From assembly GCA_016234535.1 (NCBI GenBank), contig JACRBH010000196.1:1-64000 (forward strand): a stretch of 64,000 nt of DNA, in the 5' to 3' direction. The notes under the pieces are model-generated. The model was given only the letters and a program-made list of their open reading frames with translations. It had not been told where the DNA came from and ran no database searches. Below are positions 32,157 to 39,591 of this stretch, one piece after another (the first letter of the stretch is position 1; each line of letters begins with the position of its first letter). The translations under genes and the position numbers were made by a program. This DNA is from Chloroflexota bacterium (GTDB lineage Bacteria > Chloroflexota > Anaerolineae > Anaerolineales > Villigracilaceae).

Positions 32157-34023
32157 TATGGTCAAGACCTATTTATTTGTTCTTTTGGTCATCATCCTGG
32201 CAGGATGCGCTCCAACGGCGACCCAACAGATGGATCTATATGGGACCGCTATTGTGGCTCAGCAACAGGTTGAGGTTTCGGGTTTGATGTTGACTGGCAC
32301 TGCCCAGGCTCCGATCTGGCATATCACGGAGACGCGGGCGGCATTTGATATGGCACAGGCATACGCAGTGGCGACGGATGAAGCAGGAATAAAGACTGCA
32401 ACTGTGGCATTCGAGCAAACTCAAGCCTCGTATACAGCCACGCCCTCACCCACTCCGACGCCAAACGCAACATCAACCATTGTGGCGGCGCAGGTAGTTG
32501 CGATTCAGACCAGTATCAATTTGGACACTCGGAAGAAGGAAATATCAAATAATTTTTGGGCTGTTATTTTGCCAATCTTCCTTCTGAGCATTCTGCTTGT
32601 ATTGGCGTTTGTCGGTATTTTTTTCGCACGCCAAAATCGTTATAAAGTACATAAAGGGGAGAATGGAGACAAGCCATTGATCGGTGATCTGGTTACTGGC
32701 GAGTGGATCGATGTGGATGCGAACCCGAATTATTCGACTGGAAAAAATAAATCCGTTTTTGACCAGGCGTTTGAACAGTGGCTCGAGCGGAAATTTGGAT
32801 TCGTACCGCAGCTACCTCACGTTACTGCAGCGAGGCAGGATGCAGTGAAAGAGCGTGATCAATTTATAGATTTGAACGCACGGGTTGCGCGACTGCCAAA
32901 ACAACTGGTTGATTCGCAAGGGATGAAGTTTTTACCAGCGCCAGGTCTCGATACGGCGGGAAGAACATCCGCCTACTCGACCACCGATGGTTTATTTCCA
33001 AGGCCTGATTGGAGCATTATCAAAAGCTGGGATGGCAAAGGCGGATTGCCTTATGGTTTGAGCGCGCGCGGCTTGGAAACCATGGACTTGAATCTATATC
33101 CGCATGTGGGAACGATCGGTAAGACTGGATCGGGAAAATCTCGAAGATTCCTGCGACCATTTCTGGCGTGCGCTTTAGCGGCTGGGCAGAGAGTTGTGAT
33201 CATTGGCAAGCAAGTTGATTATTGGCCATTCGCAACCCATGTAAATGCAACCATCCTGCCTGTGCGCGAACTGACGATGGAAGATGAAGCAAAAAAGTAT
33301 GCGTTTATTTTACGGAAGATGGTTGAAGAAATGAATCGGCGCGATATGAAGTTAACCACGATGCATAAGAGCACGTGGTCTATTGCTGGAATGGAAAATA
33401 CATTGATCGTGCTGGATGAGTTGGGCAATGCGCTGGATCTGATGCCGCGGGAATTTGCAGAAGAAAGCTATAGATATATTCGCGGACTGGTGAAGGAAGG
33501 CCGCAAGGTCGGTTTCAATATTGTGTTCTCTTCGCAACGAGCCAAGGGATTCCGCGATGTGATGACGCAGGTGGGACGCGCAGTGTTTTTTGTGGAAGAT
33601 GAAATGGAAAGCCGCCATGCGCTGGGAGTGTTGGGCGCAGAACAATTGAGCGAAGGATATTTTTACGCCAAGTTTGGAAGCATGAAACTGACTGGATCGT
33701 TCGAACCGTCAGATGAAGAGCTAACGGAGTTTTTACGATCACGCCAGGTAAAGGCGCTCGAGAGGCAGGACTGGATCGAGGGTGAGATCACGCCAATTGA
33801 GACTGAACAGGCTGCGGGTCCGGCAGAGGCGGGTTTATATCCACCTGAAATAAAACAGATCCTTGAACTACATAGTCAGGGAAGATCACCAACCGCGATC
33901 ATTTGGGAATTGTGGAAGGTGAGCGGTGGCAGCACGTACATGAAACGCCTGGAGCAGGTGAAGAGCCTTATCACTTCGACTACTTCGGGTGGAATGACCC
34001 AAAATAGGGCTTTGGAAGTGTAG
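32149..34023 (+). CDS. Membrane-anchored FtsK/HerA-like ATPase with lipoprotein signal
   Basis: A 624-residue protein. The N-terminus is a lipoprotein-type signal with lipobox LAGC (about 18-21). An extracytoplasmic region with a PTPTPN stretch follows, and a membrane span at about 138-163. The cytoplasmic domain has Walker A GTIGKTGSGKS and Walker B TLIVLDELGNAL, the AAA+ motor of DNA translocases. The C-terminal part has a helix-turn-helix-like SQGRSPTAIIWELWKVSG. GGAG lies 7 bp before ATG 32149. It probably moves DNA at the membrane; the lipobox-motor combination is unusual. Confidence 0.75.
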   Translation: MNNMVKTYLFVLLVIILAGCAPTATQQMDLYGTAIVAQQQVEVSGLMLTGTAQAPIWHITETRAAFDMAQAYAVATDEAGIKTATVAFEQTQASYTATPSPTPTPNATSTIVAAQVVAIQTSINLDTRKKEISNNFWAVILPIFLLSILLVLAFVGIFFARQNRYKVHKGENGDKPLIGDLVTGEWIDVDANPNYSTGKNKSVFDQAFEQWLERKFGFVPQLPHVTAARQDAVKERDQFIDLNARVARLPKQLVDSQGMKFLPAPGLDTAGRTSAYSTTDGLFPRPDWSIIKSWDGKGGLPYGLSARGLETMDLNLYPHVGTIGKTGSGKSRRFLRPFLACALAAGQRVVIIGKQVDYWPFATHVNATILPVRELTMEDEAKKYAFILRKMVEEMNRRDMKLTTMHKSTWSIAGMENTLIVLDELGNALDLMPREFAEESYRYIRGLVKEGRKVGFNIVFSSQRAKGFRDVMTQVGRAVFFVEDEMESRHALGVLGAEQLSEGYFYAKFGSMKLTGSFEPSDEELTEFLRSRQVKALERQDWIEGEITPIETEQAAGPAEAGLYPPEIKQILELHSQGRSPTAIIWELWKVSGGSTYMKRLEQVKSLITSTTSGGMTQNRALEV

Positions 34024-34058
34024 TAGTAGTCGAAGTAGTAGTGAAAATAAGAGGTTTT

Positions 34059-35024
34059 ATGGCAAAAACAAAAAGGAATAATAACGGATTGGTAAGTGGC
34101 GTGACGGTTTGGCTGGAAGGCGCACTTGCATTGAGCCAGGCTTTTGAACGATTGCTGGTGGATGTGGTGGCTGCGTTCGTGCCGTGGCTGGCTCCAGTAA
34201 TCCCTGCGTACCTGGCATTTCACAGTTTGTATTATGTGCTGATCAAGGATGTGCTGTGGGTGAGCATTGTGGGCGCTGCTGTGGTTGAGTTTTTGGGATT
34301 GGCCACGGTGACCACGGTGGTGCAGTTCAATGATTTCAATGAAACACGCAAGGAAGAAGATCCTAATGCCCCACTATGGCCAGCGGCATTGACTGCAGGA
34401 TTTTATTTGATCGTGGTGTTGACTGTGAATGTATTACTTGATACAGCAGAGCCGATCCAGAAGTTTGCCAAGTTATTGCTTTCATCTTTGAGCGTGGCAG
34501 GCGCGATCACAATCAGTTTGCGCGGGCAACATAGGCGACGAGTTGAAGCAAAGGCGGCGCGGGATATGAAACTCGATGCAGAGCGAAAAATAAAAGAGAA
34601 AGAAGAGACTGCATATAAACATCAGGTTGCGGAAGAGCGCAGGAATAACAAACAGGAATTGAAACGACTGGAATTACAGGCGAAAGTTTCTGAAAAAAAG
34701 AATGATGATTTGAAAGTTTCGGCGCAAGTTACTGAAAGTATCAGTGATTCCCCCGCCACTTTCGGAAAATGGAAACGATGGCCAGCAGTGCCAGATGAAT
34801 ACAAACGACATATTGCGCTCGAGATCGCGAAGAATAAAGAGGTCAACGCGGCGAATTATAAGAAGCTGAGCGCTGGTTATTTGGTGCGTGAGTTTGGCTT
34901 GGATGAGCGCGGCGCATATAACTGGATCGGATATGCGGAGCGGGATTTTGGCTGGCTGGTGGAAGTGAACCATGATGCTGTTGTTGTGACTGATGAATTT
35001 CAACCATTGAAGACGGAGGCGTGA
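34059..35024 (+). CDS. Membrane protein with coiled coil and C-terminal winged helix-like domain
   Basis: A 321-residue protein. Three or four hydrophobic segments fill about 10-150. A Lys/Glu-rich coiled coil follows at about 158-225. The last 90 residues carry NYKKLSAGYLVREFGLDERG, which reads as a winged helix. It follows the FtsK-like gene by 36 bp and may work with it to tether DNA or protein at the membrane. No family recognised. Confidence 0.6.
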   Translation: MAKTKRNNNGLVSGVTVWLEGALALSQAFERLLVDVVAAFVPWLAPVIPAYLAFHSLYYVLIKDVLWVSIVGAAVVEFLGLATVTTVVQFNDFNETRKEEDPNAPLWPAALTAGFYLIVVLTVNVLLDTAEPIQKFAKLLLSSLSVAGAITISLRGQHRRRVEAKAARDMKLDAERKIKEKEETAYKHQVAEERRNNKQELKRLELQAKVSEKKNDDLKVSAQVTESISDSPATFGKWKRWPAVPDEYKRHIALEIAKNKEVNAANYKKLSAGYLVREFGLDERGAYNWIGYAERDFGWLVEVNHDAVVVTDEFQPLKTEA

Positions 35025-35025
35025 G

Positions 35026-35397
35026 ATGTGGCAAAAGAAAAATAAAGATGATGAAGAATACCATTTGCTTTGGGATATTGATGCTGATTTGAACGGGCAC
35101 GAAGTAAAGACTGCCTGCGATGAATCAATTGTAGTAAATCTAAAAGACCAAAGGAGCAATCCATATTTTGTTCCTGGCTGTGCGCTTTGTGTGCCGATTT
35201 GGCATTTGACTTGCACATCAGTGCATGATGCGATCGGAAAGTTGAAGCATATCGATAATTTGAAGGTTCTGCGTAGGGCACAAGAACTTACGAAGTCGGT
35301 GAGCTTGAAGAAAGCGTTTGGGGCGCGGATTCGGAAGATCGAAAGAAACGCAGAGAAGGAGCGGAAGCTGCGTTTGATTCAACAGGCGTATGACTAG
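35026..35397 (+). CDS. Hypothetical phage protein
   Basis: A 123-residue protein with a PGCALCVPIWHLTC segment (three cysteines and a histidine within 15 residues) near the middle and a basic helical C-terminus. It starts two bases after the preceding stop. Function unknown. Confidence 0.55.
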   Translation: MWQKKNKDDEEYHLLWDIDADLNGHEVKTACDESIVVNLKDQRSNPYFVPGCALCVPIWHLTCTSVHDAIGKLKHIDNLKVLRRAQELTKSVSLKKAFGARIRKIERNAEKERKLRLIQQAYD

Positions 35398-35406
35398 GAG
35401 ATTACC

Positions 35407-35883
35407 ATGCCAGCATATAATTTTCAAAAACAATTTGTTCAAATGATCCTGGATAAATCAAAGACGCACACGATCCGCAGACGCAGAAAGAGACCAACCA
35501 AGCCTCGTGATATGTTGATGCTTTATACGGGGATGCGGACGAAGAGCTGCAAGCTGGTCGCTGTGACTAAATGCGTAAAAGTTGAATCAATTCTTTTGAA
35601 GCTAGATAAATCAGAGGTCTGGATTTGGTCGCCAGAAGAACCAGGTGATCTCTATTATCAAGAAGGCGAAGATATTGGCTCATTTCGGCTGATGACGGTT
35701 GAAGAAGTGAATGCTCTTGCACACGCTGATGGATTTGAGGATGTGTATGATTTCTTTGATTTCTTCAAACAATATAAGAGCGATTACCTGGATGATTTCG
35801 AGATCATCCATTGGGACACGGATTTGATTGTAGTTAATGGTAATGGTAAGGCTGGAGAAGTTCGGCTGCTTGGAGGCGCATGA
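35407..35883 (+). CDS. ASCH-like domain protein
   Basis: A 158-residue protein. The first 50 residues (NFQKQFVQMILDKSKTHTIR ... DMLMLYTGMRTKSCKLVAV) resemble the ASCH fold, an RNA-binding relative of PUA, found in phage genomes. The C-terminal part has LAHADGFEDVYDFFDFFKQY, as in other ASCH proteins. ATGA overlap couples it to the DUF5131 gene. Confidence 0.65.
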   Translation: MPAYNFQKQFVQMILDKSKTHTIRRRRKRPTKPRDMLMLYTGMRTKSCKLVAVTKCVKVESILLKLDKSEVWIWSPEEPGDLYYQEGEDIGSFRLMTVEEVNALAHADGFEDVYDFFDFFKQYKSDYLDDFEIIHWDTDLIVVNGNGKAGEVRLLGGA

Positions 35884-36797
35884 TGAGCAAAACTAATATT
35901 GAATATGGTGATCGGACTTGGAATGTGTTGACGGGCTGCACGATCAAGAGCGAGGGGTGTGTGAATTGCTGGGCAAGAACAATGGCGAAGCGGCTGAAGG
36001 CAATGGGGAGACCTGAGTATCAGGATGCGGTGGACGATGTTGGCAATTGGACTGGAAAGATCAGGCTGGTTCCCGCGCGGTTGAATGAACCGTTTTCATG
36101 GCGCACATCTCAACATGTGTTGGTGGAATATATGGGCGATCTGTTCCACCAGGATGTGCCCTGGGATTATGTGCGACAGGTTTTCAATGTGATGATGGAA
36201 ACCCCTCAGCACACCTATCAGACTTTGACGAAGCGACCAGAAATTATGGATGCTGATTTGAAGTTTACAGGTGTGCAGAACGTGATCCTGGGCGTGAGCA
36301 TTGAAAACCAGAAACGAGCCAATGAGCGATTGCCTTATATGCGGGCTATGGCTAAGCGCGGCTGGAGGACGTGGGTCAGTTATGAGCCTGCGTTGGGGCC
36401 TGTGGATTGGAAGGGTTGGGAGTTTTTGAGTCAGTTGATCTGCGGCGGGGAGAGTGGTCCGGGCGCGAGACCGATGCACCCAGACTGGGCGAGATCTGCG
36501 CGGCACTTTTGTCATTCAAATGAGATCTCGTTTTTCTTCAAGCAGTGGGGAAATTGGATGCCTGTTGCTGAGTTGTATGCGGATGATGGTCCTAATAAGG
36601 CGTTTGAATATCTGGATCATTGGCTGGCGCAAATGGAACCTAACGGAGCAATCCCTGTGATGACCGCTCCGCTGAGGCAGGAAGGCGGCTGGCATGAATA
36701 TCAGCCGTGCCCTGGTTCGTGGTTTATGGCGAATGTTGGCAAGAAAGAAGCAGGGCGTTTATTGGATGGAAAGACATGGAGTGAGATGCCGAAATGA
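35880..36797 (+). CDS. Phage Gp37/Gp68 family protein (DUF5131)
   Basis: A 305-residue protein. NVLTGCTIKSEGCVNCWARTMAKRLK (residues about 15-40) carries the cysteine triplet typical of DUF5131, which resembles a metal-cluster site. YMGDLFHQDVPWDYV, TKRPE, GVSIENQ and CGGESGPGARP are the other family blocks. The family is frequent in phages and of unknown activity; a radical-SAM-like fold has been suggested. Confidence 0.82.
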   Translation: MMSKTNIEYGDRTWNVLTGCTIKSEGCVNCWARTMAKRLKAMGRPEYQDAVDDVGNWTGKIRLVPARLNEPFSWRTSQHVLVEYMGDLFHQDVPWDYVRQVFNVMMETPQHTYQTLTKRPEIMDADLKFTGVQNVILGVSIENQKRANERLPYMRAMAKRGWRTWVSYEPALGPVDWKGWEFLSQLICGGESGPGARPMHPDWARSARHFCHSNEISFFFKQWGNWMPVAELYADDGPNKAFEYLDHWLAQMEPNGAIPVMTAPLRQEGGWHEYQPCPGSWFMANVGKKEAGRLLDGKTWSEMPK

Positions 36798-37285
36798 ACG
36801 ATCAAGTTGTTTTGGAAGATGTCATTTTTTCAAATGGAACAAGGCGGTTGCATGTGATGTCGAATGTGGACCCCCACACTGCCCTCTACCCTACAGGCAC
36901 GATGCCCCAAGTGATCACACAGGAGATGGGTGTTTGGCATATCCGTGCGGAGTATCGTTATCGCGGCGTGTTGGATGTCTATGCTGAGGGATGGCCGAAA
37001 TTCCGCAGGCTGGTGGTGGAGCCGATCACTGAGACGATGAGGTTTGCGATCTATGATGCGGCGCAGGAATTCAAGAGATTATTTTGTCGGTGGCCAGGCT
37101 ATGCATTTACGCGCAAGCTGCCGCGTGGAGTTGAGAACGGCGTTGAGGTTGGGACGGTGCTGTTGTTCGAGGCAGATTGGGCGCTTGGCGGGTCCGTGAT
37201 GGTTGGCGGGGATGCGTCACCTGAACTGGGGACGATGCCTCGTGAGGATGCTATGAATTTGGTTTCGCAAATGATGCGCGAATAA
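36794..37285 (+). CDS. Hypothetical phage protein
   Basis: A 163-residue mixed alpha/beta protein coupled to the DUF5131 gene by ATGA. Apart from a Gly-rich loop (GGSVMVGGDASPELG) no motif stands out. Confidence 0.55.
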   Translation: MNDQVVLEDVIFSNGTRRLHVMSNVDPHTALYPTGTMPQVITQEMGVWHIRAEYRYRGVLDVYAEGWPKFRRLVVEPITETMRFAIYDAAQEFKRLFCRWPGYAFTRKLPRGVENGVEVGTVLLFEADWALGGSVMVGGDASPELGTMPREDAMNLVSQMMRE

Positions 37286-37299
37286 AAAAGGAGAATGAA

Positions 37300-37611
37300 A
37301 TGGACGGACAAATAACGGACGGAAGAACGGGTAGGCTTTGGATGTGCAAAAAGCATGAAGGGCATCCGCTTGGAATCATATTGAATGAGAATGGCAGGGA
37401 GCGACTGTTGTTATTCCGTATGGCCATTAATGTTGAGAGAGATAACGTTAAAATTATTGTACTTCCACCAATGGTTGTGATGGGACTTGTTGAGGGTACG
37501 ATGTATGATATTGAATGCAATCTGTGCGGCGCGAAGCGCACTTGGTGGATCGACAAGAAGATCACGATCAGTTTGCTTGCGCCAATGTATGATAAATCCT
37601 TGACAAAATAG
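37300..37611 (+). CDS. Hypothetical phage protein
   Basis: A 103-residue protein with a single CNLCG half-site near the end (YDIECNLCGAKRTWWIDKK) and a CKKH near the start, which together could bind one zinc. AAGGAG precedes ATG 37300. Its stop codon lies in the promoter of the next operon. Confidence 0.55.
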   Translation: MDGQITDGRTGRLWMCKKHEGHPLGIILNENGRERLLLFRMAINVERDNVKIIVLPPMVVMGLVEGTMYDIECNLCGAKRTWWIDKKITISLLAPMYDKSLTK

Positions 37612-37628
37612 AACGAGCGTTCTAAAAT
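37600..37628 (+). promoter_or_regulatory. Strong promoter of the late region
   Basis: A perfect TTGACA (37600-37605), 17-bp spacer and TAAAAT (37623-37628). It lies at the junction between replication and packaging genes and reads into the first TerS-like gene. Confidence 0.75.
37610..37623. promoter_or_regulatory. LexA-like operator AGAACGAGCGTTCT
   Basis: A perfect 6-bp palindrome with a 2-bp centre inside the spacer of the strong promoter. It fits the core GAACNNNNGTTC of Gram-positive-type LexA boxes. A bound repressor here would block the polymerase. Confidence 0.55.
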
Positions 37629-37635
37629 CTTTCTT

Positions 37636-37675
37636 GAACGTCTGGCGTGCGGGCCCGCTCCCACGCTGGACGTTC
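37636..37675 (+). promoter_or_regulatory. Leader hairpin
   Basis: GAACGTCTGGCGTG (37636-37649) pairs with CACGCTGGACGTTC (37662-37675), interrupted by one 2-base internal loop, with CGGGCCCG at the apex. It begins at about the expected +1 of the promoter at 37600, so the transcript starts with this stem. Confidence 0.55.
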
Positions 37676-37719
37676 GCTATTTAATCATTCCCTCGGGCGG
37701 GGATCAAGCCGAGGTATGA

Positions 37720-38220
37720 ATGACAATCCAACGACCTATATATCAGCTATCGATGAACCTTGAGATTGATGTGCCAATGGAAGAAAATCAATCCCAGGAT
37801 GATGCCAAGATAAAGAGCGAGATGTCGCGCAAGGCTCTGGAATTGTTATACGGCAAGGCAGGCGCGCCAAGGTGGATTGAAGATTATCTCGAGCTCGCAA
37901 AGGGCGGATGGCCGTGGAGGGTAGCGGCATATATTGCATGGGCATCTACGCCCAAAGGATCAAGAGAGCCAAAAACGCAAGATGAGTTAGCGCGATTCCA
38001 TTTGGGACTTACAAGTGATCGCGCAGTTGTGACGTGGAAGAAAAAGAATCCGCTTATTGATCAGATGGTGCATAAGCTGCAGGGCAGTCCATTGTGGAAA
38101 CATCGCACGGAGATCATCACGGCTATGGTGGCGGTAGCTGTAAAGCCAGATGCAAAAGGTTTTCAGGACCGCAAACTGGCGTTGACATTGATGGGAGATT
38201 TAGACGATGACAAAGAATAA
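37720..38220 (+). CDS. TerS-like DNA-binding protein, paralogue 1
   Basis: A 166-residue protein. It shares with the protein at 43662 the block WPxRVAxxIAW..TPK..R.PKTQDELA..LG..SDR.V..W..KNP.I..MVH, a helix-turn-helix seen in small-terminase-like phage proteins. It is shorter at the C-terminus than paralogue 2 and lies apart from TerL. It may be a regulator or second packaging-recognition protein rather than the terminase subunit. Confidence 0.65.
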   Translation: MTIQRPIYQLSMNLEIDVPMEENQSQDDAKIKSEMSRKALELLYGKAGAPRWIEDYLELAKGGWPWRVAAYIAWASTPKGSREPKTQDELARFHLGLTSDRAVVTWKKKNPLIDQMVHKLQGSPLWKHRTEIITAMVAVAVKPDAKGFQDRKLALTLMGDLDDDKE

Positions 38221-38263
38221 CCCACCCCCGCCCCAAATGAAGAGCATGTTTGGAGAGGGGAGA
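38221..38263. repeat. Phage palindromic repeat copy 3 (degenerate)
   Basis: CCACCCCCGCCCCAAATGAA then GAGCATGTTTGGAGAGGGGA, matching the AAATGGAAGAACACCATTTGG form of other copies with changes. It directly abuts, and seems to replace, the N-terminal coding part of the next methyltransferase gene. Confidence 0.6.
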
Positions 38264-38269
38264 TCGGTC

Positions 38270-38320
38270 ATGATGATCACAATGCGAATAAAGGCACTGA
38301 GCGGGGAAAGAAGTTATTGA
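38270..38320 (+). CDS. Possible leader peptide before methyltransferase 1
   Basis: A 16-codon frame (MMITMRIKALSGERSY) with a strong GGGGAG 7 bp upstream. Its TGA overlaps the TTG start of the methyltransferase (TTGA, 38317-38320), so the main frame could be read by re-initiation. Confidence 0.3.
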   Translation: MMITMRIKALSGERSY

Positions 38321-39591
38321 CTCAGTCGGTGCGCGAGCTGGGAGGAGGGAGATCTGTATTGCTGGATAAGAATGGAAAGTTGATCGCAGGCAATAAAACG
38401 TTTGATGCGGCACAGGAGGCAGGGCTGAATGTTCGCATCGTTCAAGCTGGACGAAATGAATTGATCGCTGTTCAACGAGATGATCTGGATCTGGATGATT
38501 CAACTGGGGAAGCGAGACGCCTGGCTTATATGGATAACAGAGTCAGCGAGCTTGACCTGGCATGGGATGCAGAACAAATTGCTTCAGACGCCGCTTCGGG
38601 TTTGGATTTTGACGGAGCAGGTTTCCTCGAGGGAGAGCTGCGCCTGATGCTTGAGCAAGCTGGGGCAGAGGAAGAAGCGGACAATGATCCAGGTGATCAA
38701 AGTGAGAAAGCTGAAGAATTGGTCCGCAAGTGGGATGTCAGACCTGGGCAATTATGGCAGCTGGGTGATCATCTTATTATCTGTGCTGATGCAACGGATT
38801 TATCTCAGGTTGATATGTTGATGCAAAATGAGAAGGCATCATTATGTTTTACCAGTCCGCCCTATTGGGTTGGAAAAGAATATGAAGCGCAAACCAGTGA
38901 GGCAGAGATCGATGCGTTTATTGAAAAGATGGCCATGACAATCAACGCGGTGACACGTCGAGACGAGAGCCGAATTGTGATCAACACGGGAACTGGATTC
39001 ACAACGGCGTTTGATAAAAAATCAAAGAGGCATGTTTTGCTCTTGGTGGATAAATGGACAAATGCAATGCGGTCCCTGGGCTGGAATTTGCGGCATGTGC
39101 GGCACTGGATCAAAGAGGGACAACTGATGAGCACGTCACCAAGAACCGATGTGATCGACCAGCATAATGAATTTATCGCAACGTATGAACATGAAGCTGG
39201 ATCGCCGATGCTGTTCAGTGATTCCTTTGATGACCAGGATGTAAATCTATTGATGACGTTTTATCATACGCAAGGGAAACAACGTGGACAGGAATGGACT
39301 GGCGCAGCGTGGGCATTGCGTTCGCATTGGGATGATATTCGAGGGACCGCAAACGCGAATGGACATGTCGCGGCTTTCCCGATCGAGCTGCCATTACGCC
39401 ATTTGATGCTTTATACAAAGCGCAATGAGATTGTGTTTGAACCATTCTGCGGAAGCGGGACAACATTGATTGGGTGCGAAGTGATGGGGCGCAGATGCAG
39501 GGCGATTGAGATCGAGCCGAAATATATGGCGGCAACATTGGAGCGGTGGTTTATTTTCACAGGTAGGGAGCCAGTTCGCTATGGACAATAA
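38317..39591 (+). CDS. ParB-domain / DNA methyltransferase fusion 1 (TSPPY type)
   Basis: A 424-residue protein. The N-terminal ParB/Srx-like domain (GGGRSVLLDKNGKLIAGNKT ... AYMDNRVSELDLAWD) precedes a beta-class methyltransferase. Motif IV is FTSPPYW and motif I is EPFCGSGTTLIG. TSPPY favours N4-cytosine methylation. Compared with the downstream paralogue, the first 22 residues are missing; homologous codons (HNANKGTERGKKLL) precede the TTG but no in-frame ATG, GTG or TTG exists before them. No restriction endonuclease is nearby, so it probably protects phage DNA. Confidence 0.82.
   Translation: MTQSVRELGGGRSVLLDKNGKLIAGNKTFDAAQEAGLNVRIVQAGRNELIAVQRDDLDLDDSTGEARRLAYMDNRVSELDLAWDAEQIASDAASGLDFDGAGFLEGELRLMLEQAGAEEEADNDPGDQSEKAEELVRKWDVRPGQLWQLGDHLIICADATDLSQVDMLMQNEKASLCFTSPPYWVGKEYEAQTSEAEIDAFIEKMAMTINAVTRRDESRIVINTGTGFTTAFDKKSKRHVLLLVDKWTNAMRSLGWNLRHVRHWIKEGQLMSTSPRTDVIDQHNEFIATYEHEAGSPMLFSDSFDDQDVNLLMTFYHTQGKQRGQEWTGAAWALRSHWDDIRGTANANGHVAAFPIELPLRHLMLYTKRNEIVFEPFCGSGTTLIGCEVMGRRCRAIEIEPKYMAATLERWFIFTGREPVRYGQ

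Noticed and set aside
34018-34042. GTAGTAGTCGAAGTAGTAGT direct repeat between the FtsK-like gene and the next gene
   Set aside because: Simple trinucleotide-like sequence at a gene end, with no partner site.
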